From NCBI GenBank assembly GCA_963802765.1, contig CAWDJZ010000014.1, positions 62,001 to 126,000 of the forward strand: a DNA stretch of 64,000 nucleotides, given 5' to 3'. The DNA comes from Gaiellasilicea sp963802765 (lineage in GTDB: Bacteria > Actinomycetota > Thermoleophilia > Gaiellales > Gaiellaceae). The translations under genes and the position numbers were made by a program. Positions 8,846 through 17,431 of the stretch are shown in pieces (position 1 is the first letter of the stretch; each line of letters starts with the position of its first letter). The notes under the pieces were generated by a model that worked only from the letters and a program-made list of their open reading frames with translations, made no database searches and was not told where the DNA came from.

Positions 8846-10459
8846 TGCGTCGTCTGTTCGGTCCGCTCGCCAGCGCCGACACGTACAGGGCGCTGCTCTT
8901 CCAGGTCGCGCAGCTCGGACTCGGAGTCGTCGGTTTCACCCTGCTCGTCGCGGCTTGGCCGATCACGCTGGTCTTTGCGATCACGCCGCTCGTCGTGCCG
9001 CTGCTGATCGGGCTTCGCGCCGCAGTCGGCCTGCTCGCGCGGACGCAGGCCTACGTGGCGGACTCCCTGCTCGGAATCCGCACCCGCCCGCCGGTCTCGG
9101 CCGAGGGGCGAGGGTTCTGGGATCGTGGCTTCGCGGTCTTCCGCGACCGGTCGTTCTGGCGGCAGCAGGCCTACTTCCTGCTCGCATGGCCGATCGCGCT
9201 CGTGCCGCTGACGCTTCTCAGCTGGGGGCTGCAGCTCCTCACGGTGCCGGTCTGGTACCGCTGGGGTGACAGCGACGACGTCTTCGGGTTCATCAGCGTC
9301 GACAGCGCCCTCGAGGCGGTTCCGGTCGCGGCTGTCGGGTTCATCGTGGTCCTCGGGCTCGTGCACCTGCTCGGCCCGCTGACGAGCCTCTCCCGGCGCC
9401 TGGCCGGCTGGGCGCTCGCCGGCGACGGCGCTGCAGTCGTCCGCTCGCCCGACGAGACGAGGGCGCTGCTCCTGCGTGCGTTGACGATCACCTCGCTGGT
9501 CGCGACGAGCATCGTCGTCCTCCTGATCGTCATCTGGGGCCTGACTCCCGGCGACTACTTCTGGCCGATCTGGCCGCTGCTCTCGCTCGCGCTCCTGCTC
9601 GGGATCCCGGGCGTCGTGCTGCTCGTCGACGAGCACCCCGCCGCGGTCCGGCTCGCGGGCGGAAGCAAGCCGTTGGCGATCCAGATCGGAGTCTCGGTCG
9701 TGCTGTTCGGCTTCCTGGTCGCGGTCTGGGCGATCACGACCCGCGGCTACTTCTGGCCGATCTGGCCGGCTCTCGGCCTCGCGCTGCTCATCGTCATCCA
9801 CGCTGCGGTCGTTTACGCGTCGCACCATCACCGGATCGAAGCCCTCGAGGCCAGCCGTGCCGGCGCGGTCGACGTCCAGGAGACGGAGCTGCGGCGGATC
9901 GAGCGCGACCTGCACGACGGCGCCCAGGCCCGCCTGGTCGCGCTCGGCATGAGCCTCGGGATGGCGGAGCAGAACCTCGACACGAATCCCGAAGCCGTGC
10001 GGGCGCTGCTCGCCGAGGCTCGGGTCGGCGCGGCCGAGGCGCTCGAGGAGCTCCGCGATCTCGCCCGCGGGATCCACCCGCCGATCCTCACCGACCGCGG
10101 GCTGGAGGCGGCTCTGGCCGCCCTCGTCGCCCGGAGCCCCGTCCCCGCTTCGCTCGGCCGTCGACGTCGCCGAGCGGCCCGCTCCGGCGGTCGAGACCGC
10201 CGCCTACTTCACGGTCGCCGAGGCGCTCGCGAACGCGATCAAGCACGCGCGCGCGGAGCACGTCGACATCCGTATCCAGCGGACCGACCGCGTGCTCGTG
10301 GCGGAGATCGTGGACGACGGGGAGGGTGGGGCGGATCCGTCCGGCCGCGGCCTGACCGGGCTCCGGCAGCGGGCGGAGGCGCTGGACGGAACCTTGCGGG
10401 TCGAGAGCCCCGTGGGCGGTCCGACGACCGTCCGGGTGGAGCTGCCGTGCGCGTCGTGA
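8842..10459 (+). CDS. NarL-type sensor histidine kinase (one frame break)
   Basis: A kinase of about 538 residues after repair. The N-terminal third is a multi-helix 'Sensor' domain of the kind common in actinobacterial two-component kinases, followed by two W-P-I-W-P-containing helix pairs. The HisKA_3 dimerisation motif is RRIERDLHDGAQARLVALG, with the phosphoacceptor His in DLHDG. The ATPase domain (YFTVAEALANAIKHA ... GGADPSGRGLTGLRQRAEAL) lies in the +1 frame; the break is near 10156, and removing one G after C restores the usual spacing exactly. The ATG overlaps the MMPL stop and the TGA overlaps the response regulator start, so MMPL, kinase and regulator form one operon. Confidence 0.85.
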
Positions 10460-11094
10460 TCGCCGAGGATCTCGCGCTCCTGCGCGACGGTCTCACGCGG
10501 CTGCTCCGCGACAACGGCTTCGAGGTCGTGGGAGCCGTGGACAACGGGGACGCGCTGCTTCACGCCGTGACGCTCGAACAGCCCGACATCGCGATCGTCG
10601 ACATCAGGCTGCCGCCGACTTTTCGAGACGAGGGCGTGCGGGCCGCGCTCGAGCTGCGGCAGCGCGCGCCGGAGACGGCGATCCTCGTCGTCTCGCAGTA
10701 CGTCGAGCTGACCTACGCGGCCGAGCTGCTCTCCGACGGGCGGGGCGGCGTCGGCTACCTGCTCAAGGACCGGATCATGGACGTCCGCGACTTCGTCGAC
10801 GCGGTCCGGCGCGTCGCGGAAGGAGGGACCGCGCTCGATCCGGAAGTCGTCGCACAGCTCTTCTCGCGTAGAAGGAGCGAGGGCCCGCTCGAGCGGCTGA
10901 CGCCGCGCGAGCGGGAGGTTCTCGGCCTGATGGCGGAAGGACGGTCGAACGCCGGGATCGCGGAAGCGCTGACCTTGACCGTCGGCGCGGTCGAGAAGCA
11001 CGTCGCGAACATCCTCATGAAGCTCCGGCTTCCCCCCTCGGAGACCGACCACCGCCGCGTGCTCGCGGTCCTCGCCTACCTGCAGGACCAGTAG
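10447..11094 (+). CDS. NarL/LuxR-family response regulator
   Basis: A 215-residue response regulator. The receiver domain has the acidic pair near MRVVIAEDLALLRDG, the phospho-acceptor Asp in IAIVDIRLPP and the conserved Lys in GYLLKDR. A LuxR-type HTH follows (LTPREREVLGLMAEGRSNAG ... VEKHVANILMKL). The GTG start at 10447 overlaps the end of the kinase gene by 13 bases. It probably controls its own operon, including the MMPL exporter. Confidence 0.9.
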   Translation: MRVVIAEDLALLRDGLTRLLRDNGFEVVGAVDNGDALLHAVTLEQPDIAIVDIRLPPTFRDEGVRAALELRQRAPETAILVVSQYVELTYAAELLSDGRGGVGYLLKDRIMDVRDFVDAVRRVAEGGTALDPEVVAQLFSRRRSEGPLERLTPREREVLGLMAEGRSNAGIAEALTLTVGAVEKHVANILMKLRLPPSETDHRRVLAVLAYLQDQ

Positions 11095-11110
11095 AAGGGC
11101 TCTGACCCGT

Positions 11111-11363
11111 CATGTCCGAGGCGGACGTGATGGGTCCTGGCCCCGACATGTCCCGGTCAGACGTGACGGGTCCTGGCCCCGACATGGCTCGAGCGGACGT
11201 GGCGCCTTGCCGGCGTTCGGGGCTCTTCGCGGGGCCAATGCTGAGTCGCCTGCTCACCGGCCGTGTCCGTTCAGCACATGACGGGCTCTGAACCCGTCAT
11301 GTCCCGGGCAGACGTGACGGGTCCTGGCCCCGACATGGCCCGAGCGGACGTTGTCGGGCAGCG
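11111..11363. repeat. Block of 36-bp direct repeats
   Basis: Units start with CATGTCC and end with GTCCTGGCCCCGA. Two near-identical 36-bp units are in direct tandem (11111-11146 and 11147-11182), followed by a degenerate unit from 11183. A third good unit lies at 11298-11333, followed by another degenerate unit from 11334. The degenerate units share the form CATGGCxCGAGCGGACGT. The units touch each other with no spacers, and no protein-coding signal fits them. The block fills the gap between the response regulator and the TetM-like gene. Confidence 0.75.
11276..11302. repeat. Perfect 10-bp hairpin inside the repeat block
   Basis: ACATGACGGG and CCCGTCATGT flank a 7-base loop (CTCTGAA). The right arm overlaps the start of the third good 36-bp unit. 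It could act as a transcription terminator for the upstream operon, or be part of the repeat family's structure. Confidence 0.6.
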
Positions 11364-11412
11364 CCTTTCTGCTTTACTCCCGGTTCTGCGCCAAATCCAC
11401 CAAGGAGCCGAC

Positions 11413-11526
11413 GTGCGCGCACCTGTCATGACCATCGAGAAGGCGTTTGTGACCTATTCGGAGGGTATGACTCGTGCTTCGCAGAACGTTGAACTTGGGG
11501 ATCCTGGCGCATGTAGACGCCGGTAA
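11413..11526 (+). other. Possible leader-peptide ORF upstream of the TetM-like gene
   Basis: A GTG at 11413, 7 bases after an AAGGAG, opens a 37-codon frame that ends 53 bases inside the next gene in another frame. Ribosome-protection genes such as tet(M) are often controlled by translation of a short leader, so this is worth noting, but the peptide has no recognisable features and may be chance. Confidence 0.25.
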
Positions 11527-13474
11527 GACAACTCTCACCGAGCGGCTGCTCTACGCGGCCGGCGTGATCGACGAGATCGGCAGCGTCGATGCCGGCACGA
11601 CGCAGACCGACTCGCTCGCGCTCGAGCAGGAGCGCGGCATCACGATCAAGTCCGCGGTCGTGTCGTTTGCGATCGACGACGTCACCGTCAATCTGATCGA
11701 CACTCCGGGCCATCCGGACTTCATCGCGGAGGTGGAGCGGGTGTTGAGCGTGCTCGACGGCGCCGTGCTCGTGATCTCCGCCGTCGAGGGTGTGCAGTCG
11801 CAGACCCGCGTGTTGATGCGCGCGCTGCGGCGCCTGCGCGTACCGACACTGCTCTTCGTGAACAAGATCGACCGCCGGGGCGCGCAGTACGAAAGCGTGC
11901 TGCAGGGCATCTCCGAGAAGCTGACGCCGGCGATCATCCCGATGGGATCCGCGCGTGACCTCGGCACGCGCGCCGCCGTGTTCACGCCCTCGGGTGGTGT
12001 CGACGCTGACTTCACGGAGAGGCTGGCCTCGCTTCTCGCCGAGCACGACGATGCGCTCCTGGCCGCGTACGTCGAGGACGAAACGAGCGTTCCGTACCGG
12101 CGGCTCCGCGCGGAGCTCGCTGCTCAGACGAAGCGCGCGCTCGTGCACCCGGTGTTCTTCGGCTCGGCAATCACGGGGGCCGGCGTGGACGCGTTGACGA
12201 GCGGCATCGCGGAGCTGCTTCCGGCGGCCGGTCGAGACGTCGACGGTCCCGTCGCGGGCAGCGTCTTCAAGATCGAGCGCGGCCCGGCCGGCGAGAAGGT
12301 GGCGTACGTCCGGATGTTCTCGGGCACGGTGCGGACGCGAGATCGGCTGCGCTTCGGCGGCGACGGCGCCGAGGGCAAGGTGACCGCCATCAGTGTCTTC
12401 GACCGCGGCACGAGCGTTCGCCGGGCGTCCGTCTCCGCGACGGAGATCGGGAAGCTCTGGGGTCTGAACGAGATCCAGATCGGCGATGCGCTCGGCGTGC
12501 CGCACTCGAACGCGGAGCACCACTTCGCCCCGCCGACCCTGGAGACGGTCGTCGTCCCCGAGCGGCCGGACGACAAGGGTCGGCTCCGCGTCGCGCTCGC
12601 ACAGCTCGCGGAGCAGGACCCGCTCATCGACGTCCGACAGGACGACGTGCGTCAGGAGATCGCCGTGTCGCTCTACGGCGAGGTGCAGAAGGAGGTCATC
12701 CAGGCGACGCTGGCGAACGACTTCGGCCTCGACGTCGGCTTCCGCGAGACGACGACGATCTGCATCGAGCGGCCCGCCGGCACCGGTGCCGCTGTCGAGT
12801 TCCTCCGCGAGCAGCCGAATCCGTTCCTTGCCACCGTCGGGCTGCGGATCGAACCGGCCGCGGTCGGCTCGGGCGTGGAGTTCCGGGTGGAGGTGGAGCT
12901 GGGGTCGATGCCGCCCGCGTTCTTCCGGGCGGTCGAGGACACCGTTCGCGAGACGCTGCAGCAAGGGATCCACGGGTGGCAAGTCACCGACTGCATGGTT
13001 GCGATGACGCACTCCGGCTACTTGCCGCGCCAGAGCCATGCGCATCAGCGCTTCAACAAGAGCATGTCGACGACCGGCGCCGACTTCCGCGGGCTGACGC
13101 CGCTCGTCGTCATGAGCGCCCTGAAAGACGCGGGCACGGTCGTGTACGAGCCGATCCACCGCTTCCATCTCGAGGTGCCGGCGGACGTGCTCGGACCGCT
13201 CCTGCCGGCGCTTGCCCGGCTGCGGGCCGTCCCGCAGGCGCCGACGATCCGAGGCTCGTCCTGCACGATCGAGGGAGAGATCGCGGCGGCGCACGTGCAC
13301 GAGCTGAGGCTCGAGCTGCCGGCGCTGACGCGAGGCGAAGGCGTGCTGGAGTGCGAGTTCGACTCCTACCGGGCCGTCAGCGGCGCGATCCCGAGCCGCC
13401 CACGGTCGGACCGCAATCCGCTCAACCGCGAGGAGTACCTGCTGCGTGTCTCACGAGCAGCGCGGATCGGCTGA
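11474..13474 (+). CDS. TetM/OtrA-type ribosome-protection GTPase (EF-G-like)
   Basis: A 666-residue translational GTPase of the tetracycline ribosome-protection type. The G domain has NLGILAHVDAGKTTLTE (G1), RGITIKSA (G2), DTPGHPDF (G3) and FVNKIDR (G4). The later EF-G-like domains II-V are present, including HSGYLPRQSHAHQRFNKSMS in domain IV and PRPRSDRNPLNREEYL at the C-terminus, as in OtrA-like proteins of actinomycetes. Such proteins release tetracyclines from the ribosome, but many chromosomal homologues in soil actinobacteria have not been tested. The GTG start at 11474 has GAGGG about 10 bases upstream. It sits alone after the repeat block. Confidence 0.85.
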   Translation: MLRRTLNLGILAHVDAGKTTLTERLLYAAGVIDEIGSVDAGTTQTDSLALEQERGITIKSAVVSFAIDDVTVNLIDTPGHPDFIAEVERVLSVLDGAVLVISAVEGVQSQTRVLMRALRRLRVPTLLFVNKIDRRGAQYESVLQGISEKLTPAIIPMGSARDLGTRAAVFTPSGGVDADFTERLASLLAEHDDALLAAYVEDETSVPYRRLRAELAAQTKRALVHPVFFGSAITGAGVDALTSGIAELLPAAGRDVDGPVAGSVFKIERGPAGEKVAYVRMFSGTVRTRDRLRFGGDGAEGKVTAISVFDRGTSVRRASVSATEIGKLWGLNEIQIGDALGVPHSNAEHHFAPPTLETVVVPERPDDKGRLRVALAQLAEQDPLIDVRQDDVRQEIAVSLYGEVQKEVIQATLANDFGLDVGFRETTTICIERPAGTGAAVEFLREQPNPFLATVGLRIEPAAVGSGVEFRVEVELGSMPPAFFRAVEDTVRETLQQGIHGWQVTDCMVAMTHSGYLPRQSHAHQRFNKSMSTTGADFRGLTPLVVMSALKDAGTVVYEPIHRFHLEVPADVLGPLLPALARLRAVPQAPTIRGSSCTIEGEIAAAHVHELRLELPALTRGEGVLECEFDSYRAVSGAIPSRPRSDRNPLNREEYLLRVSRAARIG

Positions 13475-13554
13475 AAGATCCTCCGGATCGGGTGATGCCG
13501 CCTCACCCGGACCACCGGCATGGTTTGTCCAGACCCGAGAAGAGGAGAGACCCT

Positions 13555-15931
13555 GTGTCCGAGCCCACGCGAGAGGAGCGTGAAGCGCTCCCGATTCCCG
13601 ACCGCCCCTACGAGGGACCGGTCTACGAGGACGCGAAGGATCCGAACGCGAAGTTCCCGCCGATCGCGCCGCTGCGACCGCCGGCGGGTGCGCCGAACGT
13701 CCTGGTCGTGCTGATCGACGACGCCGGCTTCGGCTCCTCGAGCGCGTTCGGCGGCCCGTGCCAGACGCCGACGGCCGAGCGTCTCGCCGGGGAAGGGCTC
13801 AAGTTCACGCGCTTTCACACGACCGCGCTCTGCTCGCCGACCCGCGCGGCGCTCCTCTCGGGCCGCAACCACCACACGGTCGGGATGGGCGGGATCACGG
13901 AGATCGCGACCTCCGCGCCGGGCTACAACTCGATCCGCCCGAACACCTGCGCTCCGCTCGCAGAGACGCTGAAGCTGAACGGCTACGCGACCGCCCAGTT
14001 CGGGAAGTGCCACGAGGTGCCGGTCTGGGAGACGAGCCCGCTCGGCCCGTTCGACTCGTGGCCGAGCGGCGGCGGCGGCTTCGAGTACTTCTACGGCTTC
14101 ATCGGCGGGGAGACGAACCAGTACTACCCGGCCATCTACGAGGGGACGACGCCGGTCGAGCCCGACCGGACGCCGGAGGAGGGCTACCACTTCACCGAGG
14201 ACATGACCGACAAGACGATCAAGTGGATCCGGCAGCAGAAGGCGTTGATGGGGGACAAGCCGTTCTTCGTCTACTTCGCGCCCGGGTGCGACGCATGCGC
14301 CGCACCACGTGACGCCGGAGTGGTCGGCGAAGTACAAGGGCAAGTTCGACCAGGGCTGGGACAAGCTGCGCGAGGAGACGTTCGCCCGCCAGAAGGAGCT
14401 CGGCGTGATCCCGCCCGAGGCCGAGCTGACCGCTCGCCCGGCGGAGATCCCCGCCTGGGACGACATCCCGGACGACCTGAAGCCCGTGCTCTCGCGGCAG
14501 ATGGAGGTGTACGCCGGCTTCCTCGAGCACACCGACCATCACATCGGGCGACTCGTCGACGCGCTCGAGGACCTCGGGATCCTCGAGGACACGCTCGATC
14601 TACTACATCAACGGCGACAACGGCGCGAGCGCCGAAGGCACCCCGAACGGCTGCTTCAACGAGCTGGTCGTCCTCAACGGGGCCTTCGGGCTCGAGACGA
14701 CGGAGTTCATGGTCTCGAAGATCGACGAGTTCGGCACTCCGACGGCGTACAACCACTACGCGGTCGGCTGGGCGCACGCGATGGACACGCCGTACCAGTG
14801 GACGAAGCAGGTCGCCTCCCACTGGGGCGGGACGCGCAACGGCACGATCGTCCACTGGCCGAAGGGCATCGAGGCCAAGGGCGAGGTCCGCAACCAGTTC
14901 CATCACGTGATCGACGTCGCCCCGACGGTGCTCGACGCGGCGGGCCTTCCCGAGCCGAAGACGGTCCACGGCGTCCCGCAGAAGCCGATCGAGGGCGTGA
15001 GCATGCGCTACGCGTTCGACGACGCGGGCGCGGCGGAACGGCGCGAGACGCAGTACTTCGAGATGTTCTGCAACCGCGGGATCTACGACAAGGGCTGGAC
15101 CGCGGTCACCCGCCACTCGACCCCCTGGGTGCATCGGAGGAGCTGCCCCCCTTCGCAGGACGACACCTGGGAGCTCTACGACACCAACACCGACTGGAGC
15201 CAGGCGCACGACCTCGCGGCCGAGATGCCCGAGAAGCTCGAGGAGCTGAAGGCGCTCTTCATGGAGGAGGCGCAGAAGTACAACGTGCTGCCGCTGGACG
15301 ACCGGCGCGTCGAGCGCTTCAACTCCGACCTCGCCGGGCGTCCGACGCTGATCACGGGCAACTCGCAGCTCCTGTTCGCCGGCATGGGCCGGCTGAGCGA
15401 GAACTCGGTCGATCAACGTCAAGAACAAGTCGCACTCCGTGACCGCCGAGCTCACGGTTCCGGACGGCGGTGCGGAGGGTGTGATCGTGGCTCAGGGCGG
15501 GGAGTTCGCGGGCTGGAGCCTCTACGTCAAGAACGGCAGGCCGAAGTACTGCTACAACCTCTTCGGCCTCCAGCGCTTCTACGTCGAGGGCGACAGGGAG
15601 ATCCCGCCCGGCACGCACCAGGTGCGGATGGAGTTCGCCTACGACGGCGGCGGCCTCGCGCAAGGGCGGCACCGTCTCCCTCTACGTCGACGGCGAGAAG
15701 GCCGGGGAGGGGCGCGTCGAAGGCACCGTCCCGATGGCGTTCTCGGCCGACGAGACCTGCGACGTCGGCTCCGACACCGCCTCGCCCGTCAGCGACGACT
15801 ACACCCCCGAGAGCAGCCACTTCAGCGGCACCATCGACTGGGTGCAGATCGACCTCGACGAGGCCGCCGAGGACCTCGACCACCTGATCTCGGCCGAGGA
15901 GCGCCTCAGGATCGCGATGACGAGGCAGTAG
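13555..15931 (+). CDS. Arylsulfatase (several frame breaks)
   Basis: A repaired product of about 790 residues. LVVLIDDAGFGSSSAFGG (around residues 50-67) gives the first metal ligands, and CSPTRAALLSGRNHH carries Cys93, which is converted to formylglycine in active sulfatases. Later blocks THAPHHVTPEW, YYINGDNGASAEGTPNG, DTWELYDTNTDWSQAHDLA and the C-terminal NVKNKSHSVTAELTVPDGG are all typical of this arylsulfatase subfamily. The frame shifts near 14290, 14597, 15411 and 15660 (+1 each), with a compensating -1/+1 pair at about 15131 and 15165. There is no signal peptide. No formylglycine-generating enzyme is encoded in the window. The GTG at 13555 follows GAAGAGGAGAGACCCT. Confidence 0.85.
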
Positions 15932-17379
15932 CGGCGGACTCGGCGAGCGGCAGGCCCGTGATCGCCGCGACGAGCTCCGCTCCGTGGCGTGCAGCCTGCG
16001 TCGGCGTGCGCCGACCGGTGAGCACCGCCTCGAGCATCGCCTGCAGCTGCGCCGAGACGCGCGGATAGAGCGGTGTCGCCGGACGCGTGACGGCGTGCTC
16101 CAGCATGGCCGCCGTCTCCGCGACGAACGGCAGGCCGGGCGCGGCGAGCTCGACCGCCGAGCGCCGCGCCGGAATCCGCCCGGTCTCCCGGGCAACGCGG
16201 GCGACGAGCTCCGGCGCGACGACGTCGCGCAGGAGCCGCATCGCAGCCTTTGGCTGAGCCGCCTGGCGGAGGATGGCGAAGACGAGCCCGCCGCTCGCGA
16301 CGGCGGGGCGGCCTCTCGGCCCGCCCGGCACGGCCGCGAAGCCGACCTGCTCGGCGACGTCGCTCAACGGCACGCCGAGCTCCTGTGCGAGCACGGCCGC
16401 CTCGTAGCTCCCCCCGAGCGCGAAGGCCGCCCGCCCGTCGGCGAGCAGGCGGACCGCGCGGTTCCACTCGTAGCCGACCACGTCGACGGGCATCAGCCCG
16501 TCGACGACGAGCCTGCGCACGAAGCGCAACGTGTCCGCGGCGGCGCGGCTCCCCACGGTCACGCCGTCGGCATCGAGGACGCGCACGCCGTTGCCGGCGA
16601 GGAGAGCGATCAGGCAGTAGGCAGTGGTCTCTCCGGCGCGCGAGCCGCCCGGCATCACGATCGGGTGGCGGATCCGGCCGCCCGCCGTGGCGCGCGCGGC
16701 CGACCGCAGCTCGCTCCAGGTCGTCGGCGCCGCGACGCCCGCCCGCCGGAGCGCGGCCCTGGAGTACCACAGACCCGCGACGTCCGCGAATGCGGAGACA
16801 CCGTAGGTCCTGCCCTCGTACCGGTTCGCCGCGACGACCGGCGCGAGGAAGTCGGCATCGTGCACCGAGCGCACCCACTCCGCGTCGACGTCCTCGAGCG
16901 GGTGGAGGAAGCCCGCGGTCGCGAACTCCGGCACCCAGACGGAGTCGAGGACGGCGACGTCGGGCGCGCTGCCCTCCGCGATCGCATGCGTGAGCGACTC
17001 GTGCAACGACGGCCTCGAGACGGCGACGACGCTCGCCCCCGGCGCGGCGCTGCGGATCATCTCCTCCCAGGGGCCCTCGGGCACGACGACCCGGACCTCG
17101 GCGCCGTCGGCCGGTCTGCGCAGCCAGTGCGGATTCACGAACGTGCCGTGCCGTGCGGCGGCGCAGGATCACGCCTTCGGCGGCGAGCTCCGAGAGCGCG
17201 CGGCCGACCGGCGTGCGGCTGATCCCGTAACGCGCGCAGAGCTCGTGCTCGGTCGGCAGGCGGTCGCCGGGTGCGTACTCGCCGCTCAGGATCGCGTCGA
17301 GCAGGAGCGTCTTCAGCTGGAAGTACGGCGGGATCGGCCGGCTATCGATGTCCACACGAGCTCGTTCTCTTCCGCACAT
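15906..17379 (-). CDS. GntR HTH fused to an extracellular-type solute-binding domain (one frame break)
   Basis: Repaired, a protein of about 490 residues. Residues 20-85 form a GntR winged helix (YFQLKTLLLDAILSGEYAPG, LPTEHELCARYGISRTPVGR, ending GTFVNP). The rest is a sugar-type periplasmic-binding domain (WYSRAALRRAGVAAPTTWSELR, AFALGGSYEAAVLA) with no signal peptide, so the binding domain is cytoplasmic and should sense a ligand. The two halves are offset by +1 near 17160; removing one base joins them at the expected RHGTFVNP. It is divergent from the glycoside hydrolase and ABC operon, and a palindrome lies between them. It is most likely the local regulator, probably a repressor released by the imported sugar. 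Confidence 0.75.
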
Positions 17380-17407
17380 TGACACGATAGAACGGCCGCG
17401 ACAGAAT
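17379..17407 (+). promoter_or_regulatory. Sigma-70-type promoter of the carbohydrate operon
   Basis: TTGACA at 17379-17384, 17 bases, then CAGAAT at 17402-17407. The start of transcription would be about 7 bases before the ATG at 17420, so the mRNA would have almost no leader. Confidence 0.5.
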
Positions 17408-17431
17408 TGTCACGCTCGTATGACAAATTCT
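17403..17431. promoter_or_regulatory. Candidate operator for the GntR-fusion regulator
   Basis: AGAATTGTCA (17403-17412) and TGACAAATTCT (17421-17431) form an inverted repeat with one bulged base around an 8-base spacer. It overlaps the -10 element and the start codon of the downstream gene. GntR proteins typically use such TTGTCA/TGACAA palindromes; assignment to the adjacent regulator is inferred from position. Confidence 0.55.

Noticed and set aside
11015..11257. Short frames across the 36-bp repeats (repeating M-S-G-P-G-P peptide)
   Set aside because: The peptide repeats only because the DNA repeats; ribosome sites and codon usage do not support coding.
11111..11363. CRISPR array (36-bp repeats)
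   Set aside because: The units touch directly, there are no unique spacers of constant length, and no cas genes are present.
3066..15931. Programmed +1 ribosomal frameshifting in the protease and sulfatase genes
   Set aside because: There are too many events, in unrelated genes, with no shared slippery codon plus stop arrangement; single-base consensus errors explain them better.
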